DNA of 5,296 nucleotides from Methyloprofundus sp. (GTDB taxonomy: Bacteria; Pseudomonadota; Gammaproteobacteria; Methylococcales; Methylomonadaceae), in contig WTCN01000021.1 in the NCBI GenBank assembly GCA_013138555.1, positions 1-5,296 on the forward strand, in the 5' to 3' direction. This document shows, piece by piece, positions 1 to 5,254 of this stretch (the first letter of the stretch is position 1; each line of letters starts with the position of its first letter). Under the pieces are notes generated by a model. It ran no database searches, was not told where the DNA came from, and saw nothing but the letters and a program-made list of their open reading frames with translations. A program made the translations under genes and the position numbers.

Positions 1-220
1 TGACTTACATAAATGTGGTGAAATTTAAGAATTCAGTAAAATCAAGGGTTACAGAGAATTGTATAAAAATAATACAATCATGTAACTCATTGATTTATAT
101 TAAACCTAATACTTGTGTGTAAGGAGATGTTCTCAACTACCTGCTCATAATGAGAAGAAATGGAATTATTATATGAGCTACTATAATCAATATTTGCCGT
201 TGACACAGTGGGCATCGCCA
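1..220. other. AT-rich stretch without a convincing gene
   Basis: No reading frame here looks like a protein. A plus-strand open frame from a TTG at 113 runs into the antisense of the next gene and has a low-complexity, unlikely composition. Another ATG at 127 follows an AAGGAG but stops after seven codons. The stretch lies downstream of the TIGR04255 gene stop (minus strand) and contains the interrupted hairpin at 46-88. Whatever gene lies to the left is outside the window. Confidence 0.6.
46..88. repeat. Interrupted inverted repeat (hairpin)
   Basis: Outer arms GTTACA (48-53) and TGTAAC (81-86) enclose inner arms ATTGTAT (58-64) and ATACAAT (72-78), with a 7-base A-rich loop and a 4/2 internal loop. 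Two further pairs, one a G-T wobble, extend it to 46-88. There is no clear T-run on either side, so it is not a standard intrinsic terminator. It sits about 130 bases beyond the stop of the minus-strand TIGR04255 gene and could form the 3' end of that transcript, an operator, or a decayed repeat. Confidence 0.5.
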
Positions 221-994
221 TCATACTTTACACTCCTTATATGCAGTTGGATTAATAATAGTTTTAAAAGCATGCTTTTGTATATCATGGGCTTGCTCAG
301 CCCATCCCAGTAAATCAGTATACTTAATATCATTATTGATTACTTCTTTAGCTTTAGAGTGAACTACTGTTTCCATGATTAGTCCTGGTTTATCATTAAT
401 GATAGCTTTGGCAATTGTAATTTTTACCACTCCTTGTGGCTTCTCCAATCCTACCTCGACATTAAAGCCAACAGAATGATGTTTACCATTTAAATTTATA
501 TTTTCTAAAAATGAACTGGGCAAGCCAAAATTAATATTAAAATGTTTTTCCAAAAACTGCTCAATAACCTCTGTTTCGCCAGGAAAAAAAGCATCTTGAT
601 AGCGCAGAGATACTGATAAGGTATCCTTAATTGAATTTATTAAGGAAGAGTCTGTATTATTAAAAACTTCTAATCCAATCTCAATTGAGTTTTTAAATGA
701 ATCCCAACTATATTGTTCTTTTGTTTGGTTAATAGTAAAAATGCCTAACCCTACTTGAAAGCAAGGCCAAGTATCTTGTTGCTTTCTAAAGCGGTGAGAA
801 ATAGCCATGGGGAGAGATAAATTATTCTGGATATTTTCGACCACAACAAATCCTTTGTTTTTTGCTGAAGCACTAAACATTCCTGCAAATAATGACTCTT
901 CATTCTGATGATACTGAAATCGCCCTGGCGATACTTCACCCCACCTCAGTTCAAAAATAGCCTCTATTAATGGTGGGTTTTCTAGTAGTGGCAT
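221..994 (-). CDS. TIGR04255 family protein
   Basis: The 257-residue product has the hallmarks I associate with TIGR04255, a sporadically distributed family of about 250-270 residues with no established function. These are an N-terminal NPPLIEAIFELRW (6-18), a central WPCFQVGLGIFTINQ (76-90) followed by YSW (95-97), SLRYQDAF (129-136), and a C-terminal helix with LLGWAEQAHDIQKHAF (228-243). No signal peptide or membrane segment is visible, so it is probably cytoplasmic. The start at 994 is favoured because the family motif begins within six residues of it, although the ribosome-binding site is poor (only AAGAAAGA, well upstream). It has no partner gene in the same unit: the next gene upstream ends 332 bases away. 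The coding strand is visibly more A/T-rich than the MoxR gene, which together with the patchy family distribution is compatible with horizontal gain; that is inference. Family assignment is from remembered motifs, not a search. Confidence 0.85.
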   Translation of the reverse strand: MPLLENPPLIEAIFELRWGEVSPGRFQYHQNEESLFAGMFSASAKNKGFVVVENIQNNLSLPMAISHRFRKQQDTWPCFQVGLGIFTINQTKEQYSWDSFKNSIEIGLEVFNNTDSSLINSIKDTLSVSLRYQDAFFPGETEVIEQFLEKHFNINFGLPSSFLENINLNGKHHSVGFNVEVGLEKPQGVVKITIAKAIINDKPGLIMETVVHSKAKEVINNDIKYTDLLGWAEQAHDIQKHAFKTIINPTAYKECKV

Positions 995-1058
995 GATTTT
1001 TCGATCTTTCTTATTGTCATCATAAAATTAATCACTTAATGAATATTTTTAGTAGCTA

Positions 1059-1064
1059 ATTATA
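1059..1064 (-). promoter_or_regulatory. Candidate -10 box for the TIGR04255 gene
   Basis: The minus strand reads TATAAT, a perfect -10 hexamer, about 65 bases upstream of the start codon at 994. No good -35 lies at the normal distance: the nearest candidate, TTGTCT (1086-1091), leaves a 21-base spacer. In AT-rich DNA a lone hexamer is weak evidence. Confidence 0.3.
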
Positions 1065-1167
1065 GTACATTTAGATAACCAGCGCAGACAAGCTATTTTG
1101 TAAAAATATAACAACACTATTATCAAGCAAAAACACCCAATATTCCACAGTATCAACCAACAATGCA

Positions 1168-1220
1168 GTTATATTTGCCTCATATATAGATATTACCCAC
1201 ACTTAAAGAGGCAAACTAAC
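1168..1220. repeat. Long inverted repeat in the intergenic region
   Basis: TTTGCCTC (1174-1181) is the exact reverse complement of GAGGCAAA (1208-1215). GTTA (1168-1171) and TAAC (1217-1220) extend the stem to 12 pairs after a small 2/1 bulge, and the apical loop is 26 bases. A run of seven or more A follows on the plus strand; on the minus strand this T-run precedes the stem, so it is not a leftward terminator. It would lie in the 5' leader of the TIGR04255 transcript if the promoter at 1236-1264 is used. Confidence 0.5.
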
Positions 1221-1235
1221 AAAAAAACTACGTCA

Positions 1236-1264
1236 TTTTTAATTTATTTTATAGCCTATGTCAA
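1236..1264 (-). promoter_or_regulatory. Candidate leftward promoter with consensus -35
   Basis: On the minus strand a perfect TTGACA (1259-1264) is followed after 17 bases by TAAAAA (1236-1241), which matches the -10 consensus at four of six bases. Transcription would begin near 1229 and give the TIGR04255 gene a leader of roughly 235 bases passing through the 1168-1220 inverted repeat. It is a plausible but unproven alternative to the TATAAT at 1059-1064. Confidence 0.3.
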
Positions 1265-1326
1265 CAATAAAACCTATTAAAACCGATGCGCGATACCCTA
1301 TATCACTTGCACTATCCTTAAATCCC

Positions 1327-2079
1327 CTATAAAGAATCACTAACAGTACGATGATAAAAAGGCCATCGAGTCACATGCAAAAACCGTCTAATGGGCGATT
1401 TAATAATCGAGACACAGAGCGCAATAGAAAATAAACACCAGACCGCTGCAAATTCATTCGGGTCATCTGTTAATGCATCTGAAAGCCAAGGGCCAACTAG
1501 GCAATGGAATAAAACAAAGCGATATGATCCATACAGAAACGGTAGGTAAAAGCCGATCCATAGATAGACAAAACCATGTAATCCGCCTTCAAAGCCTGGT
1601 AACCAGGAAACAGGCGGGGACATAATGTCGTTTAACGGTAGTTGCCATGCGATATGCCATGCACCTGAAGTCGAACACACTTGCGTGCCACACACCGCTT
1701 CTGTACCAATAACACAGAGTCCAGCCCATGCGAATGGCATCATTTTAACGATCATCGCCAATGCGGCAACTGCACAGAGAGTATAGACCGTTGTTCTAAT
1801 CTTTAACTTGACGCTTTCAGGGATAAAATACATCGCCACCATATTGATAAAAAAGGGCTGGAAAGCGATGTGCAAGTACCCAAACAGGGTGAGTACCTGA
1901 TTTGTCGGCGAGTTACATTGATCTATGTAAACATAGGTAAATGCTTGTAATAGCTCCATTAAGGCAAAAAAAGTTAATGGAATCCATAATTCCTTTGATT
2001 CATTTTTTATAGCAACGTAGGCAGCAGTACCTAGACCAACGGCGGCCAGAACTGCAGATGCTTCACCACTCCAACACAT
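1327..2079 (-). CDS. DUF5765-like polytopic membrane protein, copy A
   Basis: This is a 250-residue hydrophobic protein with about six membrane segments (roughly 7-25, 31-52, 61-86, 97-120, 166-190, 208-228). The MCWSGEAS start and the charged or polar residues inside segments (E42, Q45, H70, Q74) resemble the MCWS-starting family I recall as DUF5765; function is unknown. Its neighbour at 2278-3030 is a gap-free paralog (204/250 identical by eye). Cysteines shared by both copies are C2, C55, C102, C122, C130, C135, C215 and C222; shared histidines are H70, H142, H168, H192 and H235. C193 is unique to this copy. The start is firm: both paralogs begin with the same 12 residues except the last (A12 here is in fact shared; the first difference is at residue 13), and AAGAGG sits five bases upstream. 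A strong terminator separates it from the upstream paralog, so it is probably transcribed alone. The conserved Cys/His set could bind metal or form disulfides, which is speculation. Confidence 0.85.
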   Translation of the reverse strand: MCWSGEASAVLAAVGLGTAAYVAIKNESKELWIPLTFFALMELLQAFTYVYIDQCNSPTNQVLTLFGYLHIAFQPFFINMVAMYFIPESVKLKIRTTVYTLCAVAALAMIVKMMPFAWAGLCVIGTEAVCGTQVCSTSGAWHIAWQLPLNDIMSPPVSWLPGFEGGLHGFVYLWIGFYLPFLYGSYRFVLFHCLVGPWLSDALTDDPNEFAAVWCLFSIALCVSIIKSPIRRFLHVTRWPFYHRTVSDSL

Positions 2080-2084
2080 ACAAA

Positions 2085-2090
2085 CCTCTT
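2085..2090 (-). promoter_or_regulatory. Ribosome-binding site of copy A
   Basis: The minus strand reads AAGAGG followed by TTTGT and the ATG at 2079. The good Shine-Dalgarno match supports the MCWS start. The second paralog has only a weaker AGGGG at the corresponding place, so the two copies may be translated at different rates. Confidence 0.7.
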
Positions 2091-2098
2091 TTAAAAAC

Positions 2099-2120
2099 GT
2101 ATTGTTATTATTTGATATTA
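2099..2120 (-). promoter_or_regulatory. Candidate promoter region of copy A
   Basis: On the minus strand, TAATAT (2115-2120) is a possible -10, followed shortly by AATAACAATAC (2099-2109). The same 11 bases occur upstream of copy B (3073-3083), also just downstream of a -10-like TATAAT. A start near 2108 would give a leader of about 29 bases. No convincing -35 lies at the right distance, so the call rests mainly on the similarity between the paralogs. Confidence 0.35.
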
Positions 2121-2203
2121 CGGAAAACGAAGGGATATATTTATAATCAACAGGATATAAATATATTTTGTCGCTTAGCCTGGTTTTTTGCGTGGCAATA
2201 AAA

Positions 2204-2233
2204 AACGTAACCCGGCAGCTGCCGGGTTACGTT
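2204..2233 (-). terminator. Intrinsic terminator of copy B (30-bp perfect palindrome)
   Basis: AACGTAACCCGGCAG (2204-2218) is followed immediately by its exact reverse complement (2219-2233), giving a GC-rich stem with a minimal loop around CAGCTG. Read on the minus strand the stem is followed by a T-rich tract (TTTTTTATT, overlapping the stem end), which is the standard layout of a Rho-independent terminator. It lies about 45 bases after the stop of copy B. The plus strand has only ATTTT after the stem, so it is mainly leftward. It implies that copy A needs its own promoter. Confidence 0.9.
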
Positions 2234-2277
2234 ATTTTCGCTCCGCTTGATATAAGTTAAGCTGACAATAATTTGAC

Positions 2278-3030
2278 TTACAAAGCGTCGCTTACAGGGT
2301 GTTTATAAAAAGGCCATTTTGTAACGTGTAAATATTTTCTGATAGGCGATTTAATCACTGATACGCATAAAGCAATCGAAAATAAACACCATACCGCTGA
2401 AAACTCATTTGGATCATCGGTTGTTACATCTGAAATCCAAGGGCCAACAACATAATGAAAGGCAACAAAGCGCCATGAGCCATAAATCACAGGCAAATAG
2501 AAGGCCGATAAAATATACACAAAACCATGTAAGCCCCACTCAAAGCCAGGAAACCATGAAACCGGGTCGGACATAAGGCCGTTTAAAGGCAGCTGCCATG
2601 CGATATGCCATGCGCCTGAAACGGAGCATGTTTGATCGCCACAAAAGCCTTCCTGGCCAATATTACACAGCCCCGCCCATGCAAAAGGAAACATTTTAAC
2701 GATCATAGCCAGAGCGGCCATTGCGCATAGGGTATAGACGGTTGTTCTTATTTTTAGTTTGACACTTTCGGGGATAAAATACATCGCCACCATATTGACG
2801 AAAAACGGCTGAAAGGCGATATGGACATAGCCAAACAGCGTGAGTATCTGATTTTGCGGTGAGCTACAGTCATCTATATAGACGTAGGTTGCTGCCTGCA
2901 ATAACTCCATTAATGCAAAATAAGTTAATGGAATCCATAATTCTTTTGATTCCCCTTTTATTGCAACATACGCTGCCGTTCCCAGCCCAACGGTTGCTAA
3001 AACCGCTGATGCTTCACCACTCCAACACAT
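2278..3030 (-). CDS. DUF5765-like polytopic membrane protein, copy B
   Basis: This 250-residue membrane protein is the tandem paralog of copy A, with the same length, the same membrane-segment layout and no gaps. Residues 81-100 are identical in both copies, and 141-150 (WHIAWQLPLN) are also identical. Differences cluster in the 123-200 region (after the fourth membrane segment through the fifth) and at the C-terminus. A CxxxxC pair (C130, C135) inside the variable loop is kept in both copies while residues around it change. Function is unknown; the family name is recalled from the MCWS N-terminus and general pattern. The start is supported by exact agreement with copy A and by AGGGG about nine bases upstream. 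It is the first minus-strand gene left of the divergent spacer, and its transcript probably ends at the 2204-2233 terminator. Its leader holds a stem-loop that copy A lacks. Confidence 0.85.
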   Translation of the reverse strand: MCWSGEASAVLATVGLGTAAYVAIKGESKELWIPLTYFALMELLQAATYVYIDDCSSPQNQILTLFGYVHIAFQPFFVNMVAMYFIPESVKLKIRTTVYTLCAMAALAMIVKMFPFAWAGLCNIGQEGFCGDQTCSVSGAWHIAWQLPLNGLMSDPVSWFPGFEWGLHGFVYILSAFYLPVIYGSWRFVAFHYVVGPWISDVTTDDPNEFSAVWCLFSIALCVSVIKSPIRKYLHVTKWPFYKHPVSDAL

Positions 3031-3050
3031 ACCAAAGACCCCTAATAGAT

Positions 3051-3077
3051 AATACCTGAACTCTTGTTTCAGGTATT
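3051..3077 (-). promoter_or_regulatory. Stem-loop in the probable leader of copy B
   Basis: AATACCTGAA (3051-3060) and TTCAGGTATT (3068-3077) form a perfect 10-bp stem with a 7-base loop, ending about 20 bases before the start codon at 3030. If transcription starts near 3080, as the TATAAT at 3087-3092 suggests, the hairpin would sit almost at the 5' end of the mRNA. It could stabilise the message, control translation, or at DNA level serve as an operator. A T-rich stretch follows it on the plus strand, but no rightward gene lies before it to terminate. Confidence 0.55.
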
Positions 3078-3092
3078 GTTATTTTTATTATA
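3073..3092 (-). promoter_or_regulatory. Candidate promoter of copy B
   Basis: The minus strand reads TATAAT (3087-3092), a perfect -10, closely followed by AATAACAATAC (3073-3083), which is also found upstream of copy A. The -35 region at the expected spacing (ATAAGG) is poor, so an activator may be needed or the true promoter lies elsewhere. Confidence 0.4.
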
Positions 3093-3119
3093 AAAAACCT
3101 CATATTGTACCTTATTCCC

Positions 3120-3147
3120 TTGTGCTAAAGCTTATTAATGTTGTGCT
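3120..3147. repeat. Paired TTGTGCT boxes in the divergent spacer
   Basis: TTGTGCT occurs at 3120-3126 and again at 3141-3147, 21 bases start to start, close to two turns of DNA. The flanks CTAAAGC and GCTTTTAG are nearly inverted relative to each other. A related TTGTGAC follows at 3174-3180. Such spacing suits a regulator binding one face of the helix, but short repeats in AT-rich DNA can be chance. Confidence 0.35.
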
Positions 3148-3188
3148 TTTAGTGTGGTATCAGGGATTGTAATTTGTGACTTGTTCCC

Positions 3189-3202
3189 GCATATTAATAT
3201 GC
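3189..3202. promoter_or_regulatory. 14-bp perfect palindrome, candidate operator
   Basis: GCATATTAATATGC reads identically on both strands and covers the position where the -35 of the rightward promoter would lie (its -10 is at 3215-3220). A dimeric repressor or activator bound there could control the MoxR-DUF58 pair. No specific regulator is recognised from the motif. Confidence 0.45.
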
Positions 3203-3214
3203 AGATTGAAAATT

Positions 3215-3220
3215 TATACT
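3215..3220 (+). promoter_or_regulatory. Candidate -10 box for the moxR-DUF58 operon
   Basis: TATACT differs from the consensus at one base and lies about 46 bases before the MoxR start codon. The -35 region 17 bases upstream (TATTAA) is weak and falls inside the 14-bp palindrome, which suggests regulated initiation. A modest AGGA (3250-3253) is the only ribosome-binding-site candidate, with a longish 13-base spacing to the ATG at 3267. Confidence 0.4.
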
Positions 3221-3266
3221 AGAATAGACACCTTTTATCGACAGCACTCAGGATTAAACACAGCCT

Positions 3267-4253
3267 ATGTCAGAAGCAAGTTCAAGCGATAGCCTTACCG
3301 CCGTACAACATTTAAAAAGCTATATTAATGAGCAAATTATTGGTCAGGATATTTTAGTCGAGCGTATGTTAATTGCCTTGCTTGCTGATGGGCATATATT
3401 AGTCGAAGGCGCGCCTGGCCTGGCAAAAACAAGAGCCATCAATGCGTTAAGCAAAGGAGTACAGGCGGATTTTCATCGCGTGCAATTTACCCCTGACCTA
3501 TTGCCTGCTGATTTAACGGGAACAGAAATTTATCGCCCCCAGCAAGGCAGTTTTGAGTTCCAGAAAGGGCCGCTATTTCATAACCTGGTTTTAGCCGATG
3601 AGATTAACCGTTCGCCCGCTAAAGTTCAGGCTGCTTTATTAGAAGCGATGGCAGAAAGGCAAATTACTGTGGGGGGGACAACGTATCCGTTACCGCCTTT
3701 ATTTTTAGTGATGGCGACGCAAAATCCGATTGAGCAGGAAGGAACCTACCCCTTACCTGAAGCTCAGTTAGACCGTTTCTTGTTACATGTTAAAATTGAC
3801 TATCCGCAGGCAGAGCATGAAAAGCTTATTTTGCAACTGGCTCGCAATGAGGCAATGCAAAGCAATACCAGCTCAGAGAAAAAACATCAAGCCATCAGTC
3901 AGGAAAGTCTTTTTGCTGCGCGGCAAGAAGTATTGAATACCTATATGGCGGATAATCTGGAAGATTATCTATTACAGATCATTCTTGCGACACGTAATCC
4001 TGAGGCTTATGGAGAGGATTTAGCCAGCTGGGTACAGTATGGAGCCAGTCCACGTGCCAGTATTGCACTGGATCGTTGTGCGCGTGCCAAAGCCTGGTTA
4101 AACGGCAAAGACTTTGTTGCCCCTGAGGATATTCAGGATATGGCTTTCGATGTATTACGCCACCGTGTTATTTTATCTTATGAAGCTGAAGCTGAAGGGA
4201 TCACCAGTGAAGATTTTATTCAGCAACTGATTGCGCGAATCGCTGTGCCATAA
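3267..4253 (+). CDS. MoxR-family AAA+ ATPase
   Basis: This 328-residue protein has a complete MoxR-type AAA+ core (AAA_3 followed by the AAA lid domain). Visible motifs are Walker A EGAPGLAKT (47-55, K54), Walker B LVLADEINR (107-115, D111 and E112), sensor 1 MATQNP (149-154, N153), the arginine finger in LDRF (R170), and sensor 2 in GASPRA (259-264, R263). Residues 155-165 (IEQEGTYPLPE) are also typical of the family. All catalytic residues are present and the length is normal, so it should be an active cytoplasmic ATPase. MoxR proteins are believed to act as chaperones that mature or insert cofactors into partner proteins with von Willebrand factor A folds, in processes from methanol dehydrogenase maturation to envelope-stress tolerance; the substrate here is not identifiable. 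It is first in a two-gene unit, and its stop overlaps the next start by one base (TAATG). The start was chosen because the N-terminus fits the family and the next upstream sequence is promoter-like. Confidence 0.97.
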   Translation: MSEASSSDSLTAVQHLKSYINEQIIGQDILVERMLIALLADGHILVEGAPGLAKTRAINALSKGVQADFHRVQFTPDLLPADLTGTEIYRPQQGSFEFQKGPLFHNLVLADEINRSPAKVQAALLEAMAERQITVGGTTYPLPPLFLVMATQNPIEQEGTYPLPEAQLDRFLLHVKIDYPQAEHEKLILQLARNEAMQSNTSSEKKHQAISQESLFAARQEVLNTYMADNLEDYLLQIILATRNPEAYGEDLASWVQYGASPRASIALDRCARAKAWLNGKDFVAPEDIQDMAFDVLRHRVILSYEAEAEGITSEDFIQQLIARIAVP

Positions 4254-5125
4254 TGAGTAGCGAACTGGTAAGTGTCAATTTAAATATGCTGATTAAGCTT
4301 GCCAAGCCTGCGGCAGGTATAAAGCTATTTCAATCACGCATCCGTGCGGCACAAAGTGGCGGTTACATCTCGCGTGCTAAAGGGCGCGGTATGGAGTTCG
4401 ATGAGGTAAGGCTGTATCAGGCAGGGGATGATATTCGTAGCATTGATTGGCGAGTGACCGCCCGAACAGGCAAAACGCATACTAAATTATTTCGCGAAGA
4501 GCGAGAGCGTCCCATTTTTATTTCGGTGGATTACCGTGCTTCAATGCAGTTTGCGACACGCGGTGTGTTTAAATCAGTGCAGGCCGCTAAGCTGGCTGGA
4601 ATACTTGCCTGGGTTGCACAGCGACATGGTGACCGGATTGGGGGGCAAATATTTAGCGATACGAGTTGTCGTGAATTAAAGCCACAGAATGGCAAGCAAG
4701 CGGTATTGCATTTTTTTAATGCACTGATAAAGACCGAGGCCAAGTCTGTCCCGATTAATTTTGAACAAGTGATGGGGAGATTAAGTCACCATGTAAAACC
4801 CGGTAGTCAGGTTTATATTATCAGTGATTTTCGGGGTATGAATCCTGCGGTAGAGAATTATTTAGCAAAACTGGCACGTCATTGCGATGTCATTATGATT
4901 CTGGTTTACGATCCTCTGGAAAGTCATTTACCCGCGAAAGGCCGTTACCGATTTACTGATAATACCACTGATGTTGTTGTGGATACCGGTGATAAGCAAG
5001 GTGTTTTAAGTTATCAGCAAAAATTTCAGCAACACTGTGCCGCTTTGCAAACACTTAGTCATAAATTAAATATTCGTTTATTACGCTGTGCCAGTAATGA
5101 GGATCCGGTGCAGGTTTTAAGGTGA
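4253..5125 (+). CDS. DUF58 domain-containing protein (MoxR partner)
   Basis: This 290-residue protein is of the DUF58 type that almost always follows a MoxR gene. The signature block spans about 45-85: RGMEFDEVRLYQ, GDDIRSIDWRVTAR (58-71) and KLFREERE. It is followed by a vWA-like strand FISVDYRASM (89-98) and a later strand ending in IISDFRG (189-195). D93, S97 and D192 are candidates for a metal site, but R95 replaces the first serine of the classical DxSxS motif, which I recall as usual in this gammaproteobacterial subgroup. No membrane segment or signal peptide is apparent, unlike longer DUF58 proteins with N-terminal membrane helices. There is no good Shine-Dalgarno, so translation probably depends on coupling to the MoxR stop. 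A second in-frame ATG (residue 12, at 4286) is a less likely start. The role is presumably as adaptor or substrate of the MoxR ATPase; this is inferred from operon association. Confidence 0.95.
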   Translation: MSSELVSVNLNMLIKLAKPAAGIKLFQSRIRAAQSGGYISRAKGRGMEFDEVRLYQAGDDIRSIDWRVTARTGKTHTKLFREERERPIFISVDYRASMQFATRGVFKSVQAAKLAGILAWVAQRHGDRIGGQIFSDTSCRELKPQNGKQAVLHFFNALIKTEAKSVPINFEQVMGRLSHHVKPGSQVYIISDFRGMNPAVENYLAKLARHCDVIMILVYDPLESHLPAKGRYRFTDNTTDVVVDTGDKQGVLSYQQKFQQHCAALQTLSHKLNIRLLRCASNEDPVQVLR

Positions 5126-5198
5126 GGTTTTTTTAACATGATGCACTGTTTTGTGAATAATGAGTGGCAGTTTATTTTCCATTCATAGGGTTAAAACC

Positions 5199-5215
5199 TT
5201 CGCCTTTTAGGCGAA
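5199..5215 (+). terminator. Hairpin after the DUF58 gene, possible terminator
   Basis: TTCGCCT (5199-5205) and AGGCGAA (5209-5215) form a perfect 7-bp stem with a TTT loop, about 75 bases after the DUF58 stop. The bases that follow (CAGATTTATC) are not a real T-run, so termination would be weak. An AAAACC tract precedes it. It may instead be part of the dispersed repeat cluster at the window edge. Confidence 0.4.
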
Positions 5216-5222
5216 CAGATTT

Positions 5223-5252
5223 ATCTCTCATAGTCATCATGAGAAAAGAGAT
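5223..5252. repeat. Imperfect inverted repeat
   Basis: TCTCAT (5226-5231) pairs with ATGAGA (5239-5244), and ATCTC (5223-5227) with GAGAT (5248-5252) as an alternative, overlapping outer stem. It lies directly between the hairpin at 5199-5215 and the repeat at 5255-5296, so the three together make a compact structured spacer. Confidence 0.35.
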
Positions 5253-5254
5253 GT

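Larger units (their letters stand above)
995..1326. other. 332-base intergenic region without a gene
   Basis: This very AT-rich region lies between the TIGR04255 gene start and the stop of the first membrane-protein gene, both on the minus strand. No frame gives a credible protein. It holds an inverted repeat at 1168-1220, a consensus-like -35 with a weak -10 facing left (1236-1264), and a TATAAT facing left (1059-1064). No clear intrinsic terminator for the upstream gene is visible just after its stop at 1327. Confidence 0.7.

Noticed and set aside
200..228. TTGACA followed by CATACT/ATACTT as a plus-strand promoter
   Set aside because: The -35 is perfect but the -10 is poor, and it would fire only into the antisense of the TIGR04255 gene; no plus-strand gene follows.
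113..313. Plus-strand 66-codon open frame with a TTG start
   Set aside because: It lacks an ATG and a ribosome-binding site at the right distance, overlaps the end of the TIGR04255 gene in antisense, and its product resembles no family.
751..939. Minus-strand 62-codon open frame
   Set aside because: It lies wholly inside the TIGR04255 gene in another frame and has no family features.
2859..3059. Plus-strand 66-codon open frame
   Set aside because: It is antisense to the start of membrane-protein copy B; the frame is a shadow of that gene and ends in its leader hairpin region.
3051..3095. Hairpin plus T-rich tract read as a rightward terminator
   Set aside because: No plus-strand gene lies upstream of it in this stretch, and the tract is interrupted; a leader or operator role for copy B fits the context better.
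4531..4743. Minus-strand 70-codon open frame
   Set aside because: It is antisense within the well-supported DUF58 gene, with no promoter or family signal.
5138..5188. Short ORF of 16 codons (ATGATG...TAG) after DUF58, preceded by GGTGAGG
   Set aside because: The ribosome-binding site and spacing are acceptable, but the peptide is very short, matches no known start of DUF4381 or other operon genes, and cannot be told from chance without conservation data.
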